NCBI GenBank assembly: GCA_964587515.1 | Contig: CAZPMO010000046.1 | Coordinates: 1 to 28,472 of the forward strand | Length of the DNA stretch: 28,472 nt | Direction of reading: 5' to 3' | DNA from: CAZPMO01 sp964587515 | Lineage (GTDB): Bacteria > Pseudomonadota > Alphaproteobacteria > MPNO01 | Shown here: positions 16,486 to 25,444 of the stretch, piece by piece | Position numbering within the stretch: the stretch's first letter is position 1 | Layout of the letters: each line of letters opens with the position of its first letter | Position numbers and translations under genes: made by a program | Notes under the pieces: model-generated | What the model was told of the DNA's origin: nothing | The model's input: the letters and a program-made list of their open reading frames with translations, nothing else | Databases searched by the model: none

Positions 16486-18396
16486 ATGTGCGGACTCGCC
16501 GGATTGTTTCTGCCGCGTCAAGCGAATGTGGTCGATGCCGGGCTGGATGCGATGATTGCCGCCCTGCGCCACCGCGGACCCGACGGCGAAGGATCCTGGA
16601 TCAGCGTCGACCATCGCTATCAAGCCGGATTTGCCCGGCTCGCCATCATTGATCCCGCGACCGCCGACCAGCCATTCGTCGAAAGCGAAGGTCATGGCAC
16701 GCGCGTGTTGATGGGCAATGGCGAGATATATAATTACGTCGAACTTCGCGCCCGGGAACAGGGTTACCGGTTCCGCAGCGACGGCGACATGGAGGTGGTG
16801 CTGCCGCTGGCGCGGCGCATGGGGCCCGGCTTCGTGGACGCGCTGAACGGGATCTATGCGCTGGCGCTTTATGAGAGCGAGCCGCACCGCTTGACCCTGG
16901 CGCGCGACCGGCTGGGGGTGAAGCCGTTATACTGGACGCGGACGCCCGGCGGCGGCGTGCTGTTCGCATCGGAAATCAAGGCGCTGTTCGCTTCCGGGCT
17001 GATCACGCCGCAAATCGATGAGAAGGCGGTGCCGTCTTATCTCGCCCACGGATATGTGCCCGCACCGGACACGCTTTATGCGGGCGTGCGAAAACTGCCG
17101 CCCGGTCATCGCATGATCGTATCGGCGGACGGCAAGATTTCCATCCAACGTTACTGGCAACCCACGCCGGACCAAAAACCGCTGACGCAACCGGCGGAAG
17201 CACGCGAACGAATGCTGGAACTGATGCGCGATGCCGTTCGATTGCAGCTTCGCAGCGATGTGCCCCTGGGTGCGTTGTTGTCGGGCGGTCTCGATTCCGG
17301 AATGATCGTGGCGCTGGCGGCGGAGGCCATCGACCGGCCGTTGCGCACCTACACAGTCCGCTTCGAGGGCGCGGCGGTTGACGAAACGCCCCTCGCCGCC
17401 GAAGTGGCGGCGCGTTACGGCGCCCGCCACACCGAATTTGACCTGGGCGTTTCCGACGTCGGGGCGCTGTTGCCGATGCTGGCTTGGCATGCGGACGAGC
17501 CTTTGTTCGACGCGACTTTATTGCCCAATTACCTGATCGCCCGTGAGTTGGCCGGGTCCGTCAAGGTGGCGTTGACCGGAACCGGCGGGGATGAGCTTTT
17601 CGCGGGTTATCCGCGCTATTTCCCGAAACCGATTGAAAAGGCCTATGTGCACTTGCCGCGATTTCTCAGGCAACAATTCATGGAACCCGCGATCAAATTG
17701 ATGTCGCCCATGACGGCATGGCAACTGGCCCGGGTGCGCAATCTCGCCGGCAACCGGGGCGCGTATCTGTTTGAACACAGCACATTGTTTCCACCGCCCA
17801 TGCGGGCATTGATCGGATACCACGCCCCGGATCAGGTTTCATGCCAGGCGAATGCATTCGAGGAATTTATCCGCATCGCGTCGACCGATCTTCAGACTGG
17901 CGGGCTTGCGGCGGAAATGACGACGGCATTGAGCGAAGATCTGCTGTCCCTGCTGGACCGCACCACCATGGCGGTCGGCGTCGAAGGGCGGGTGCCGTTG
18001 CTCGACCACAGACTTGTGGGCGCGGCGCTTTCTGTCTCCGAAACGGTGCGTACGCCGGGCGGAAAGGCGAAAGCGTTGCAGCGCGACATTGCCGCCGACT
18101 TCCTGCCATCATCCGTCATCAACGCGCCGAAACAGGGCTTCGCCTCACCGGTCACGGCGTGGCTCAAGGGTGAACCCGGATCATGGGCGCGACGGATTTT
18201 AACCCGCCGGGTAACGCTGGCGCGGGGCTGGTGGACCCAGGGCGGCATTGATAGTTTGTTCACCGACGTCAACCTGCACGGCGCACGGATTTATGCGCTT
18301 CTGATGCTGGAACTCGCCATTCGTATCCATGTCGAGAACGGATCGTGCGACACGGCCCCGACCGCAGGGCTGGTTGAGTTTGCAGAGGCTGCGTAA
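16486..18396 (+). CDS. asnB: Asparagine synthase-type glutamine amidotransferase (AsnB family)
   Basis: The 636-residue protein begins MCGLAGLF, so Cys2 is the nucleophile of the N-terminal class II glutaminase. RHRGPDGEG and NGEIYNY are the matching glutamine-site motifs. The C-terminal synthetase domain has the ATP-pyrophosphatase loop SGGLDS (266-271), TGTGGDELFAGYPRY and the GVEGRVPLLDHRLV segment. It makes an amide from a carboxylate with glutamine and ATP in the cytoplasm. In polysaccharide loci, AsnB-like proteins are thought to amidate uronic acids or related groups, rather than make asparagine. It starts 1 base after the heparinase stop and directly abuts the next gene, consistent with a role in glycan modification. 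Confidence 0.93.
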   Translation: MCGLAGLFLPRQANVVDAGLDAMIAALRHRGPDGEGSWISVDHRYQAGFARLAIIDPATADQPFVESEGHGTRVLMGNGEIYNYVELRAREQGYRFRSDGDMEVVLPLARRMGPGFVDALNGIYALALYESEPHRLTLARDRLGVKPLYWTRTPGGGVLFASEIKALFASGLITPQIDEKAVPSYLAHGYVPAPDTLYAGVRKLPPGHRMIVSADGKISIQRYWQPTPDQKPLTQPAEARERMLELMRDAVRLQLRSDVPLGALLSGGLDSGMIVALAAEAIDRPLRTYTVRFEGAAVDETPLAAEVAARYGARHTEFDLGVSDVGALLPMLAWHADEPLFDATLLPNYLIARELAGSVKVALTGTGGDELFAGYPRYFPKPIEKAYVHLPRFLRQQFMEPAIKLMSPMTAWQLARVRNLAGNRGAYLFEHSTLFPPPMRALIGYHAPDQVSCQANAFEEFIRIASTDLQTGGLAAEMTTALSEDLLSLLDRTTMAVGVEGRVPLLDHRLVGAALSVSETVRTPGGKAKALQRDIAADFLPSSVINAPKQGFASPVTAWLKGEPGSWARRILTRRVTLARGWWTQGGIDSLFTDVNLHGARIYALLMLELAIRIHVENGSCDTAPTAGLVEFAEAA

Positions 18397-20127
18397 ATGA
18401 CGACAGAATTCGCCGACGTCACGGTTATCATGCCGGCATACAGGGCGGCATCGACGATTGAGCGGACGCTGTCCAGCGTCGCCGCGCAAACCTTAAAACC
18501 GCGCGCCATCATCATGGTCGATGACGGGTCGGACGATTCGACTATGGACGCGGCGGAAGCGTGCCGAGGCCGGCTCGACGGCATCGAATTGACGCTGTTG
18601 CGGCAGGATAATGCCGGGCCGGGCGCCGCGCGAAACCGGGCGCTGGCCGATGCCAAGACCGAATATGTGGCGTTCCTCGATGCCGATGACGAATGGCTGC
18701 CCGAGAAACTGGCCCGCGCCATGCCAAAATTCGACGATGAATCCGTCGTACTGGTGAGCCATAATTACATTCTGGACAATAACGGCCGGGAAACCACGGT
18801 GGACTGCACCCGGCACTTCAACCGGGGTGCGTCGCCCTATCTGTCATTGTTTTTGCGCAATTTCATCGCGACCTCCACCGTCGTCGCCCGGCGCGCGGCC
18901 GTCCAGGCCCATGGCGGCTTCGACGCTTCGCTGCTGTCGGCGCAGGATTATCAGCTATGGCTGTCGATTGCCGCCAAGTCGGGGGCCCGCTTCGAAACCT
19001 TCGACGGTGTTCTGGCGCGCTGCCATGTTATGCCCGGCAGCGTATCGAGCCATATCGGACGCAGGCGCGCCTGCGCCGTGAAAATCCTGGAAGGCCAGCT
19101 TGGCCCGTTGCGGCGGCGCGCCCGGTTTCCACTTGCCAACGCGTTGTGGCGAACAATGTTGATCGCGGTTGAGACCACGCGGATGCGCCGGGGGGCCGGC
19201 AACATGCTCGCGGCCTGTATTGAGTTTCCACGCCTGCTGATCGATCTGCCTCGTATCGCAATCAAGCTGGCGGGAACGCGGCGCAATTTGTTGACCGCCT
19301 CGCGGGATGACGTGACCGAACAGAATAGCGACCCGCTGGCGCGTAATCGCCAATGGTGGGAACGGATGCCCATGACATATGCCGACTGGCAGGGCGATGA
19401 TCGGATGCCCCAGGCAACCGGCGATTTCGAATCCATCCGCAGCCTTGTCTTCGCCAACAGTCCTTTTTTCCGGGAACGTTTCGACATGACGCGTCTGAAG
19501 GGACTTCAGGTGCTCGATCTCGGATGCGGGTCGGGCGTGTTTTCATGCCTGCTGTCGGAAGCGGGCGCGAATGTGACGGCCGTCGATTTGACGGAAGCCG
19601 CGGTGAAACTGACCCGTGACAGCAGCAAGGTCTTTGGCTGCCCGGTCCGGGTCACGCAGATGAATGCGGAATCCCTCGGCATCAATGACGCGAGTTTCGA
19701 CTATGTCTTTTCATGGGGGGTGTTGCACCATACCCCCGAGCCCCGCCGCGCCTATGGAGAAGTCGCACGAATTTTAAAGCCGGGCGGGTCGGGGATCATC
19801 ATGGTCTATCACAAGAGCAGCATCATTTATTACGTGCTGGGTCTGTACTGGCTGGTCGTGCGGGGCAAGCTGCTCCAGGGTTACACGCTGGAGAAAGTAC
19901 AAAGCTTTTTTACGGATGGCTTTTATCACCGCAATTACACAAGGCGAGCTTTTGTCGAGGAGTTGAAATCATCCGGCCTCACGGTGAGCGAACTCATCGT
20001 CACCCAGATGGAGAAGAAGATTTTACCCTTCATTCCCGCATGGCTGGACCGCTATCTGAAAGCCCGGTTCGGATGGCTTCTCGTCGCCCATGTCGCCAGG
20101 CCGGGCGCGCCGATTGGCGGGGACTGA
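18397..20127 (+). CDS. Fusion of family 2 glycosyltransferase and SAM methyltransferase
   Basis: The 576-residue protein carries two enzymes. Residues about 1-240 are a GT-A family 2 glycosyltransferase: VTVIMPAYRAASTIERTL, the DDGS motif at 42-45, the metal-binding DAD at 95-97 (FLDADDEW) and the QDYQLWL acceptor-side motif. A basic linker of about 100 residues follows. Residues about 345-560 are a class I methyltransferase with motif I LDLGCGSGVFSCL (from about 373), the acidic VDLTEAAV, the motif-IV-like FDYVFSWGVLHHTPEP and the tail NYTRRAFVEELKSSGLTV. One polypeptide could therefore add a sugar and methylate it. No stop or frame change separates the two domains. The ATG follows the AsnB stop with no gap. 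Confidence 0.9.
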   Translation: MTTEFADVTVIMPAYRAASTIERTLSSVAAQTLKPRAIIMVDDGSDDSTMDAAEACRGRLDGIELTLLRQDNAGPGAARNRALADAKTEYVAFLDADDEWLPEKLARAMPKFDDESVVLVSHNYILDNNGRETTVDCTRHFNRGASPYLSLFLRNFIATSTVVARRAAVQAHGGFDASLLSAQDYQLWLSIAAKSGARFETFDGVLARCHVMPGSVSSHIGRRRACAVKILEGQLGPLRRRARFPLANALWRTMLIAVETTRMRRGAGNMLAACIEFPRLLIDLPRIAIKLAGTRRNLLTASRDDVTEQNSDPLARNRQWWERMPMTYADWQGDDRMPQATGDFESIRSLVFANSPFFRERFDMTRLKGLQVLDLGCGSGVFSCLLSEAGANVTAVDLTEAAVKLTRDSSKVFGCPVRVTQMNAESLGINDASFDYVFSWGVLHHTPEPRRAYGEVARILKPGGSGIIMVYHKSSIIYYVLGLYWLVVRGKLLQGYTLEKVQSFFTDGFYHRNYTRRAFVEELKSSGLTVSELIVTQMEKKILPFIPAWLDRYLKARFGWLLVAHVARPGAPIGGD

Positions 20128-20207
20128 AATGGGGAAGCGCCGCGGTCCGGCTTGTTTCGGTCAGGAGGATCGGGCATAAGTCGCCGCGAAAATCCTGCGC
20201 CGTTGAC

Positions 20208-20708
20208 ATGAATATGAGACCTGAAATTCCGACACCCATGGGAGCCTTGGCGCTCGCCCGCTTTCAGATCCGAGAGATTTTGGCCGGGCGCGTCACGATC
20301 AATCAATCCCTGCGATCCCTGAGCCGGACCGATTTCGGCCGCAATTTCTGCCGGTATTTTCTGGTCGGCGGCGCCAGCGCCTTGGTCGATTGGGCCTTTT
20401 TTACGATCTTCCTTTACGTCGCCGATTTGCACTATTTGTTGGCCGGGACAGCATCATTCATTTTCGCCACGGCGCTTAATTACGTGCTTTCGGTTCGCTA
20501 CGTCTTTAAGGGCGGGCGATATTCGCGCAGGGCGGAAATTACGCTTGTGTACATCGTCAGCGGGATCAGCATCCTGATCAATCTCGGCGTCCTTAGTGGT
20601 TTGGTCGAATTCATGGCGATGCACCCCCTGCTCGCCAAAATCTTCGGCACGGCTTCCGCGTTCGGGTGGAATTTCGGCACCCGCTATTTCTGGATTTTCA
20701 AACGCTGA
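20208..20708 (+). CDS. GtrA family membrane protein (putative polyprenyl-phosphate-sugar flippase)
   Basis: The 166-residue protein has four predicted membrane segments and the GtrA signature: FCRYFLVGGASALVDWAFF as the first segment, ASFIFATALNYVLSVRYVF as the second pair member, and a final FGWNFGTRYFWIFKR, typical of the family end. GtrA proteins are proposed to flip undecaprenyl-phosphate-linked sugars across the inner membrane. The frame is open far upstream, but that part overlaps the fusion gene and reads like a shadow. ATG 20208 or 20214 is the plausible start, with no convincing ribosome-binding site at the right distance. It lies beside a GT-C-like gene and a GtrB-like GT2, forming a likely three-gene side-chain glucosylation module. 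Confidence 0.86.
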   Translation: MNMRPEIPTPMGALALARFQIREILAGRVTINQSLRSLSRTDFGRNFCRYFLVGGASALVDWAFFTIFLYVADLHYLLAGTASFIFATALNYVLSVRYVFKGGRYSRRAEITLVYIVSGISILINLGVLSGLVEFMAMHPLLAKIFGTASAFGWNFGTRYFWIFKR

Positions 20709-20730
20709 CCCAATCGCCGGCATTTCAAAC

Positions 20731-22605
20731 ATGAATTCAGTTGTGGGATATTTCCTGCTCGACTGGGGCCAGGTCCTTGCTTTGGGCGCGGTTCTGCTAT
20801 GGGGGGCGGCGCTGTCCGCCCTGGGGCGTCTGACGACAGGACCGAACAGGCTCGCCGAGGCGGATCCGATCTACGGATGGGCGCTGGTATCGGTTGTGTT
20901 TACGACGTTCGGGCTCATATCGACGCTGTCATTCGCCGTTATCGCCTATGCGTTGCTGGTGATTGCCGCCGTGGCGGTGGCGTGGATTGTCCGACGGGAT
21001 GGGCGCTTTCTCGACCCTGGACTGCGCCGTCTGGTTTTACTGAGCATTCCCCTGCTGATCCTGATTGCCGATATGGTCCCGTCGCAGTGGGACGAGTTCA
21101 CCAACTGGCTGCCGAACGTTCGTTATTTGCTGGAGCATAACAGCTTTCCACGCGCGTTTGAGGCCGACGGTTATCAACCGTCCCCCGCCTACCCCTATGG
21201 GCTGCCGCTGTTGATCTATCTGACCAGCCTGATCACGGGCGGGCTGGTCGAACATGCGGGCGGAGTCTTCAATCTTCTTTTCTATCTGAGTTTCGGCGCC
21301 GTGATCGCCCGCATCATCCAATTGGGCGTGACCGAAGACGATCGCGACGCCGTGTCAACCGGCCCCCTCGGTTGGGGATATTACGCGCTGGGCGGGCTGG
21401 CGATGACGGCGCTGAACCCCACGTTCGTGCCAAAGGTGGTGTTTACCGCATATGCCGATGCCGGCACGGCGGTTTCCGTTGGAATGATAGGCGTGCTCGG
21501 CTGGATGATGCTGGATGCGCTGGAAGAAAATGACCGGGACCAGGCACGGCGGCTGGCCTGGCAGATCAGCCTCGTGGCGACGGTTCTGGTCAATCTCAAG
21601 CAGGTCAATATTACCCTCTTTGCCGCGTTGCTCGCGGGGATCGCGTATGCCGGCTGGCGCGACAATCGTATCCAATTGGCGCCGCTGCTGCGTCTTCTGG
21701 CGCTCTCCGCGGTTTTGCCGGCCGCGATTTATGCGATGTGGCGTCTCTATGTCAGTCTCCATATCGGTGGCGGCGAGTTCATCATTTCGCCGGCCTCGGA
21801 ATGGCGGTTCGATCTGATCGGTGCCACGCTGGAAAGGATGGGACTGATAGCGACCAAAAAAGGCGGTTATTTCGGCTTGATGCTGGTGGCCATCGGTCTG
21901 GCGTTGCGCGCGTCCATACGGGTCAACAGCCGGCTGGACAGGCTCGCGCTGATCGTCGCAATCACCTTCGTGGGATACAACGCCGCCCTGCTGTTTGCCT
22001 ATATCGTGTCCTTTGGGGAGTATGACGCCAGGCGCGCGGCGTCTTACTGGCGATACAACATGCATCTGGGCGGCCTCGCCGTGGCGTTCGGCGCATACGT
22101 GCTGGCGCTTTTATGGCGATTTCGCCCCGCATCATGGGCGCGGGTTCCGTTTGCCGCGATTGCGGTCGCGCTGATCCTGGCGCTGCCGGCGGCGCTTTCA
22201 GGCAAGCTTCGCTTCGACGACCGGCCGCAGAAACACCATGTTCGCGCGGTCGGCGAGGAAATGGCGCGGATCCTGAAACCGGAAATGCGGATCGCGCTGA
22301 TTGATCCATCCCATAACGGTTTTTACGGCGTCCTGATGCGGTACGCCTTGAACAGGTCGGTTGAGATCGTCGCCTGGGTATCGTCCTATACCGGGTCGGA
22401 ACCCCACAAAATAAGGACCTATCTCGACAAGCAAGCCGCCACCCATGCCTGGGTCCATGTGGGGACGCCCGATCTTGAGGCGGCGCTGGGCGCCAAACTG
22501 CCCCTCGGTTCATCATATCTGATGCGGCGCGATGGAAACGAATGGACAATCATGCGAACCTGGCCTTATCCCGGCTATAATCATCCCAACGATCTGCCGG
22601 ATTAA
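20731..22605 (+). CDS. Multi-pass membrane GT-C-like glycosyltransferase
   Basis: This 624-residue protein has roughly a dozen hydrophobic segments. After the N-terminal helices, a loop reads VPSQWDEFTNWLPNVRYLL (acidic pair Asp121, Glu122), the type of acidic motif used by GT-C enzymes with polyprenyl-phosphate-sugar donors. The C-terminal about 130 residues form a soluble, probably periplasmic domain (KHHVRAVGEEMARILK to the end). It likely transfers a lipid-linked sugar to the polysaccharide or carrier on the outer face of the inner membrane. ATG 20731 starts 22 bases after gtrA; the upstream extension in this frame is rejected. Sequence similarity to a specific family such as GT39/GT83 cannot be settled by eye. 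Confidence 0.72.
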   Translation: MNSVVGYFLLDWGQVLALGAVLLWGAALSALGRLTTGPNRLAEADPIYGWALVSVVFTTFGLISTLSFAVIAYALLVIAAVAVAWIVRRDGRFLDPGLRRLVLLSIPLLILIADMVPSQWDEFTNWLPNVRYLLEHNSFPRAFEADGYQPSPAYPYGLPLLIYLTSLITGGLVEHAGGVFNLLFYLSFGAVIARIIQLGVTEDDRDAVSTGPLGWGYYALGGLAMTALNPTFVPKVVFTAYADAGTAVSVGMIGVLGWMMLDALEENDRDQARRLAWQISLVATVLVNLKQVNITLFAALLAGIAYAGWRDNRIQLAPLLRLLALSAVLPAAIYAMWRLYVSLHIGGGEFIISPASEWRFDLIGATLERMGLIATKKGGYFGLMLVAIGLALRASIRVNSRLDRLALIVAITFVGYNAALLFAYIVSFGEYDARRAASYWRYNMHLGGLAVAFGAYVLALLWRFRPASWARVPFAAIAVALILALPAALSGKLRFDDRPQKHHVRAVGEEMARILKPEMRIALIDPSHNGFYGVLMRYALNRSVEIVAWVSSYTGSEPHKIRTYLDKQAATHAWVHVGTPDLEAALGAKLPLGSSYLMRRDGNEWTIMRTWPYPGYNHPNDLPD

Positions 22606-22621
22606 AGGACTGAATAATTCC

Positions 22622-23596
22622 ATGACCCAGCGCATGGCGGTTCTCTTGCCTTGTTTCAATGAAGCGCAGACCATCGCAGATGTTGTCGAGGCGTTCCGGG
22701 CAGCGCTGCCCGACGCGGCAATTTATGTTTATGACAACAATTCAAGCGATGAAACGGCGACGCGCGCGGCGGCGGCCGGCGCGATTGTCCGGACCGAAAA
22801 AATCCAGGGCAAGGGCAATGTTATGCGGCGCATGTTCGCCGATATCGACGCCGACATATATGTCGTTGCCGACGGGGACGGCACTTACGATGCGTCCGCC
22901 GCGCCCAAGCTGGTCCAAAAAGTGGCGTCGGATTGTCTCGACATGGTGGTCGGCGCGCGCAAACCGGACAGCGCCGATGGCGGGGCCGAATACCGGCGCG
23001 GTCACCAGTGGGGCAACGCCATGCTTACCCGTCTGGTGAGCCATCTGTTCGGCGCGCCCGTGCGCGACATGCTGTCCGGCTATCGCGCGTTTTCACGGCG
23101 CTTCGTTAAGAGCTTTCCGGCGCTCGCGACTGGCTTCGAAATCGAGACCGAACTTACCATTCACGCGCTCGAACTCAGAATGCCGATCGACGAAATTGAA
23201 TTTGCCTATCAGGCGCGCCCGGAAGGCTCGACCAGCAAGCTCAATACCTGGTGGGACGGTATGCGAATATTCGCCACCATCGGCTTTCTGTATAAAGAGG
23301 TGCGCCCGTTCAAGTTTTTCGGGACGCTGTTCGGCCTGCTGGCGGCGACTTCCATTATCCTGATCTATCCCGTCGTGATCGAATTTCTGCAAACCGGTCT
23401 GGTTCCACGCATTCCGACCACTGTGCTATCGACCGGTCTGATGCTGCTCGGCTTTATCCTGCTGGCCTGCGGGATTATCCTGGATACGGTCAGCCGTGGA
23501 CGCCGGGAAGCAAAACGGATGCGCTATCTGGCCATTCCGGGACCCCGGCCCAATGCTAGCGCCGACCCAGTTCAGGTGTCGGACCGGGAAGCGTGA
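22622..23596 (+). CDS. GtrB-like family 2 glycosyltransferase (polyprenyl-phosphate sugar synthase)
   Basis: The 324-residue protein has a GT-A domain with AVLLPCFNEAQTIADVV, the nucleotide-binding DNNSSDET and the metal-binding VVADGDGTYD (DGD at 84-86), plus the DMLSGYRAFSRRF motif and the ARPEGSTSKLNTWWDG segment of DPM-synthase/GtrB relatives. Two C-terminal membrane helices (about 240-260 and 272-292) anchor it. It should move a sugar from a nucleotide donor to undecaprenyl phosphate on the cytoplasmic side; GtrA and the GT-C protein would then flip and use it. ATG 22622 lies 16 bases after the preceding stop. Its 3' end overlaps the convergent radical SAM gene by 25 bases. Confidence 0.88.
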   Translation: MTQRMAVLLPCFNEAQTIADVVEAFRAALPDAAIYVYDNNSSDETATRAAAAGAIVRTEKIQGKGNVMRRMFADIDADIYVVADGDGTYDASAAPKLVQKVASDCLDMVVGARKPDSADGGAEYRRGHQWGNAMLTRLVSHLFGAPVRDMLSGYRAFSRRFVKSFPALATGFEIETELTIHALELRMPIDEIEFAYQARPEGSTSKLNTWWDGMRIFATIGFLYKEVRPFKFFGTLFGLLAATSIILIYPVVIEFLQTGLVPRIPTTVLSTGLMLLGFILLACGIILDTVSRGRREAKRMRYLAIPGPRPNASADPVQVSDREA

Positions 23597-25338
23597 TCGG
23601 CGGATTCACCGGAATTCTCGCCATTTTCCCGTTCCAGCCTTTCGGCGACCAGCGCCTTCAGCGCGCGATCGGTGTAGCGCGCCTGATGCCCGGCCTTGGG
23701 GCCGTCGCCGCCGGCCTGGATTTCGGCGGACTCGGTATCGACGAGACTGGCGAGATCGAAATTCGCATCGACCGAGCGCAGCGAAACGTCGCCCCGCTTC
23801 AGGCCCCAATATTTGAGCCCCATATTGGTCCAGACATAAACCCAGTAATTAAAATTGATTCCGAGCCCTGGAAAGCGCCGTGAATACTGCTTCATCAACC
23901 ACCAGCCGCGCAGCGCCGCGATTAAATTGGTCGGGCGGTATAACAGATATGCGATCCGCGCCAGGAAATATTTCCGGTTGGCCCGGTCCTTGAGCTGGAG
24001 CTTGAGATATTCCCTGGGAGAGCCGTACCCGACGCCGTCATTGGGCACGAAGTTCTCGCTTCGGGAGATCACTTCGAGATGGGTTCGAAACCGCGCCAGT
24101 TGAAATGCCGGGCTGGTGTAGGTCTTCATGAAACGGACGAACCCCTTGGCGAGAAACTCGGCGTCCTGCAAATATTCGATATTGGTCGTGATTTTCTCGC
24201 GAACGGTCACCGAATCGTCGCGTTCGATAAGCCGGCCGGTCCGCCGCATGCGGGCAAACAATGGCGTGCCGGGCAGGGCTGTCAGAAATGATGGGTCGCC
24301 GCCGATGGTTCCGGTTTCGATCAAAAACTCCAGCGTATCGTCGAACACGCTTTCGGTGTCGGAATCAAAACCGAATATAAAGCCCGGCGCGATGATAAAG
24401 CCGTGGGACTGGATCGCCAGGACCGCCGGCTTGAGGGCGTTGCTGTTCTGAACTTTTGCGGTCTCAAGAAGCGAATTACGGTTGACGGATTCTATACCGA
24501 TGAACAGGATCGAGAACCCGGCCTCGCGCATGTTCGCCATCAGATCGGGCATTTTGTAGAGATTGATCGTCAGCCAGGTGAAAATGGAGATCTTCGCACC
24601 GGTTTTTCGTTTCCACTCGACGATGGCGGACACACATTCACGCGCCCACACGATATCGCCGATGAAATTATCGCAAGCGAACTGAAACTGGGTTACGCCG
24701 AGCCGGAAATAGGCGTCCAATTCAGCGATGATCAGCCCGACATCCTTGTTGTGCGACCGGTTGTTGCCGGGCAGGACGCGAATGTCGCAGAATTCACAGA
24801 GAAACGGACAGCCGCGCGACACCTCGACCAGCGCGCCGTAGTAACTCCCGGCATGGGGCCGGTAGAGATCGAACCGGATTTCGCGTGCGTCGCCCAGCGG
24901 GAATCGTTCCGCACGAATGATCTTCGGGAGACTGTCAAGATCGCCGCGATCGAACCGTTCCAGGAAATCGGGCAGGGTGCGCTCGCCATCGAGGATGAAC
25001 AGCCGGTCGAAATACTCGAGCAGGTCGAGCTTGCCTTCCTGTTCCAGCGACCAGGTGATCGGTCCGCCCAGAATGAAGGTGGCGTCCGGATATCTGGCCT
25101 TCAGAAGATCATGCACCGCGCGCAGGGAATCAATGTCCTGATTAAGCCCCGAAAAAGCGAACACATCGGCCGCCGCGATATGATCGGTCCCCTCGACGAC
25201 GCAATCGACCACAAGCGCGTCCCAGCCCTCAGGCAAATGCGCGGCGAGCGTATAGGCCCACAACGGACTGAACAGCGTGCCGTAATTCTGGTCGTACCGG
25301 ATTTCCGGCGCGTGGACGAATGTGATCTTGCGATTCAT
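23572..25338 (-). CDS. B12-binding-type radical SAM protein
   Basis: This 588-residue protein is the only gene on the minus strand. The N-terminal about 150 residues resemble a cobalamin-binding-like Rossmann domain (ALVVDC, FAFSGLNQDIDSLRAV, ATFILGGPITW), followed by the radical SAM core with RGCPFLCEFC (Cys177, Cys181, Cys184). Later motifs include FIGIESVN and APGFIFGFDSDTESVFDDTL. The region after about residue 430 is a C-terminal extension with Tyr/Trp-rich helices (KYWGLKRGDVSLRS) and an Ala/Glu-rich tail. Relatives include HpnP/HpnR-like methylases and other B12 radical SAM enzymes acting on lipids or natural products. The N-domain shows no clear DxHxxG, so cobalamin is probably bound base-off without the His ligand or not at all. 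The substrate is unknown; glycan or lipid carrier modification is an inference. Confidence 0.85.
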   Translation of the reverse strand: MNRKITFVHAPEIRYDQNYGTLFSPLWAYTLAAHLPEGWDALVVDCVVEGTDHIAAADVFAFSGLNQDIDSLRAVHDLLKARYPDATFILGGPITWSLEQEGKLDLLEYFDRLFILDGERTLPDFLERFDRGDLDSLPKIIRAERFPLGDAREIRFDLYRPHAGSYYGALVEVSRGCPFLCEFCDIRVLPGNNRSHNKDVGLIIAELDAYFRLGVTQFQFACDNFIGDIVWARECVSAIVEWKRKTGAKISIFTWLTINLYKMPDLMANMREAGFSILFIGIESVNRNSLLETAKVQNSNALKPAVLAIQSHGFIIAPGFIFGFDSDTESVFDDTLEFLIETGTIGGDPSFLTALPGTPLFARMRRTGRLIERDDSVTVREKITTNIEYLQDAEFLAKGFVRFMKTYTSPAFQLARFRTHLEVISRSENFVPNDGVGYGSPREYLKLQLKDRANRKYFLARIAYLLYRPTNLIAALRGWWLMKQYSRRFPGLGINFNYWVYVWTNMGLKYWGLKRGDVSLRSVDANFDLASLVDTESAEIQAGGDGPKAGHQARYTDRALKALVAERLERENGENSGESADHASRSDT

Positions 25339-25444
25339 GGCGCTATGTTTGGAAGTGGGAATTTTAATTTAGATCGTCCGGAAGGGCGGGACAACCGGCG
25401 AAGGGCCCATCGCGGCGGCGCGCCGGGGGCGCGGCGGTAAATAC
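25339..25444. promoter_or_regulatory. Divergent intergenic region with probable promoters
   Basis: These 106 bases separate the minus-strand radical SAM gene from the plus-strand small ORF. An AT-rich island at 25358-25374 (GGGAATTTTAATTTAGAT) stands out in GC-rich surroundings. Read on the minus strand it contains TAAAAT, a plausible -10 box. No convincing -35 box or operator repeat was found, and the GC-rich half nearest the plus-strand gene shows only a CGGCGCGCCG palindrome. Confidence 0.35.

Noticed and set aside
20163..20168. Perfect AGGAGG as ribosome-binding site for the GtrA gene
   Set aside because: It sits 39 bases before ATG 20208, too far for normal use, and no ATG, GTG or TTG in frame lies at the proper distance.
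19713..20207. Upstream extension of the GtrA frame into the fusion gene
   Set aside because: It lies within the methyltransferase coding region in another frame and lacks any GtrA-like feature before residue RPEIPTP.
25339..25444. Hairpin terminator or operator in the divergent intergenic region
   Set aside because: The GC-rich part has only a 10-base palindrome without a T-run, and no repeated operator half-sites were seen.
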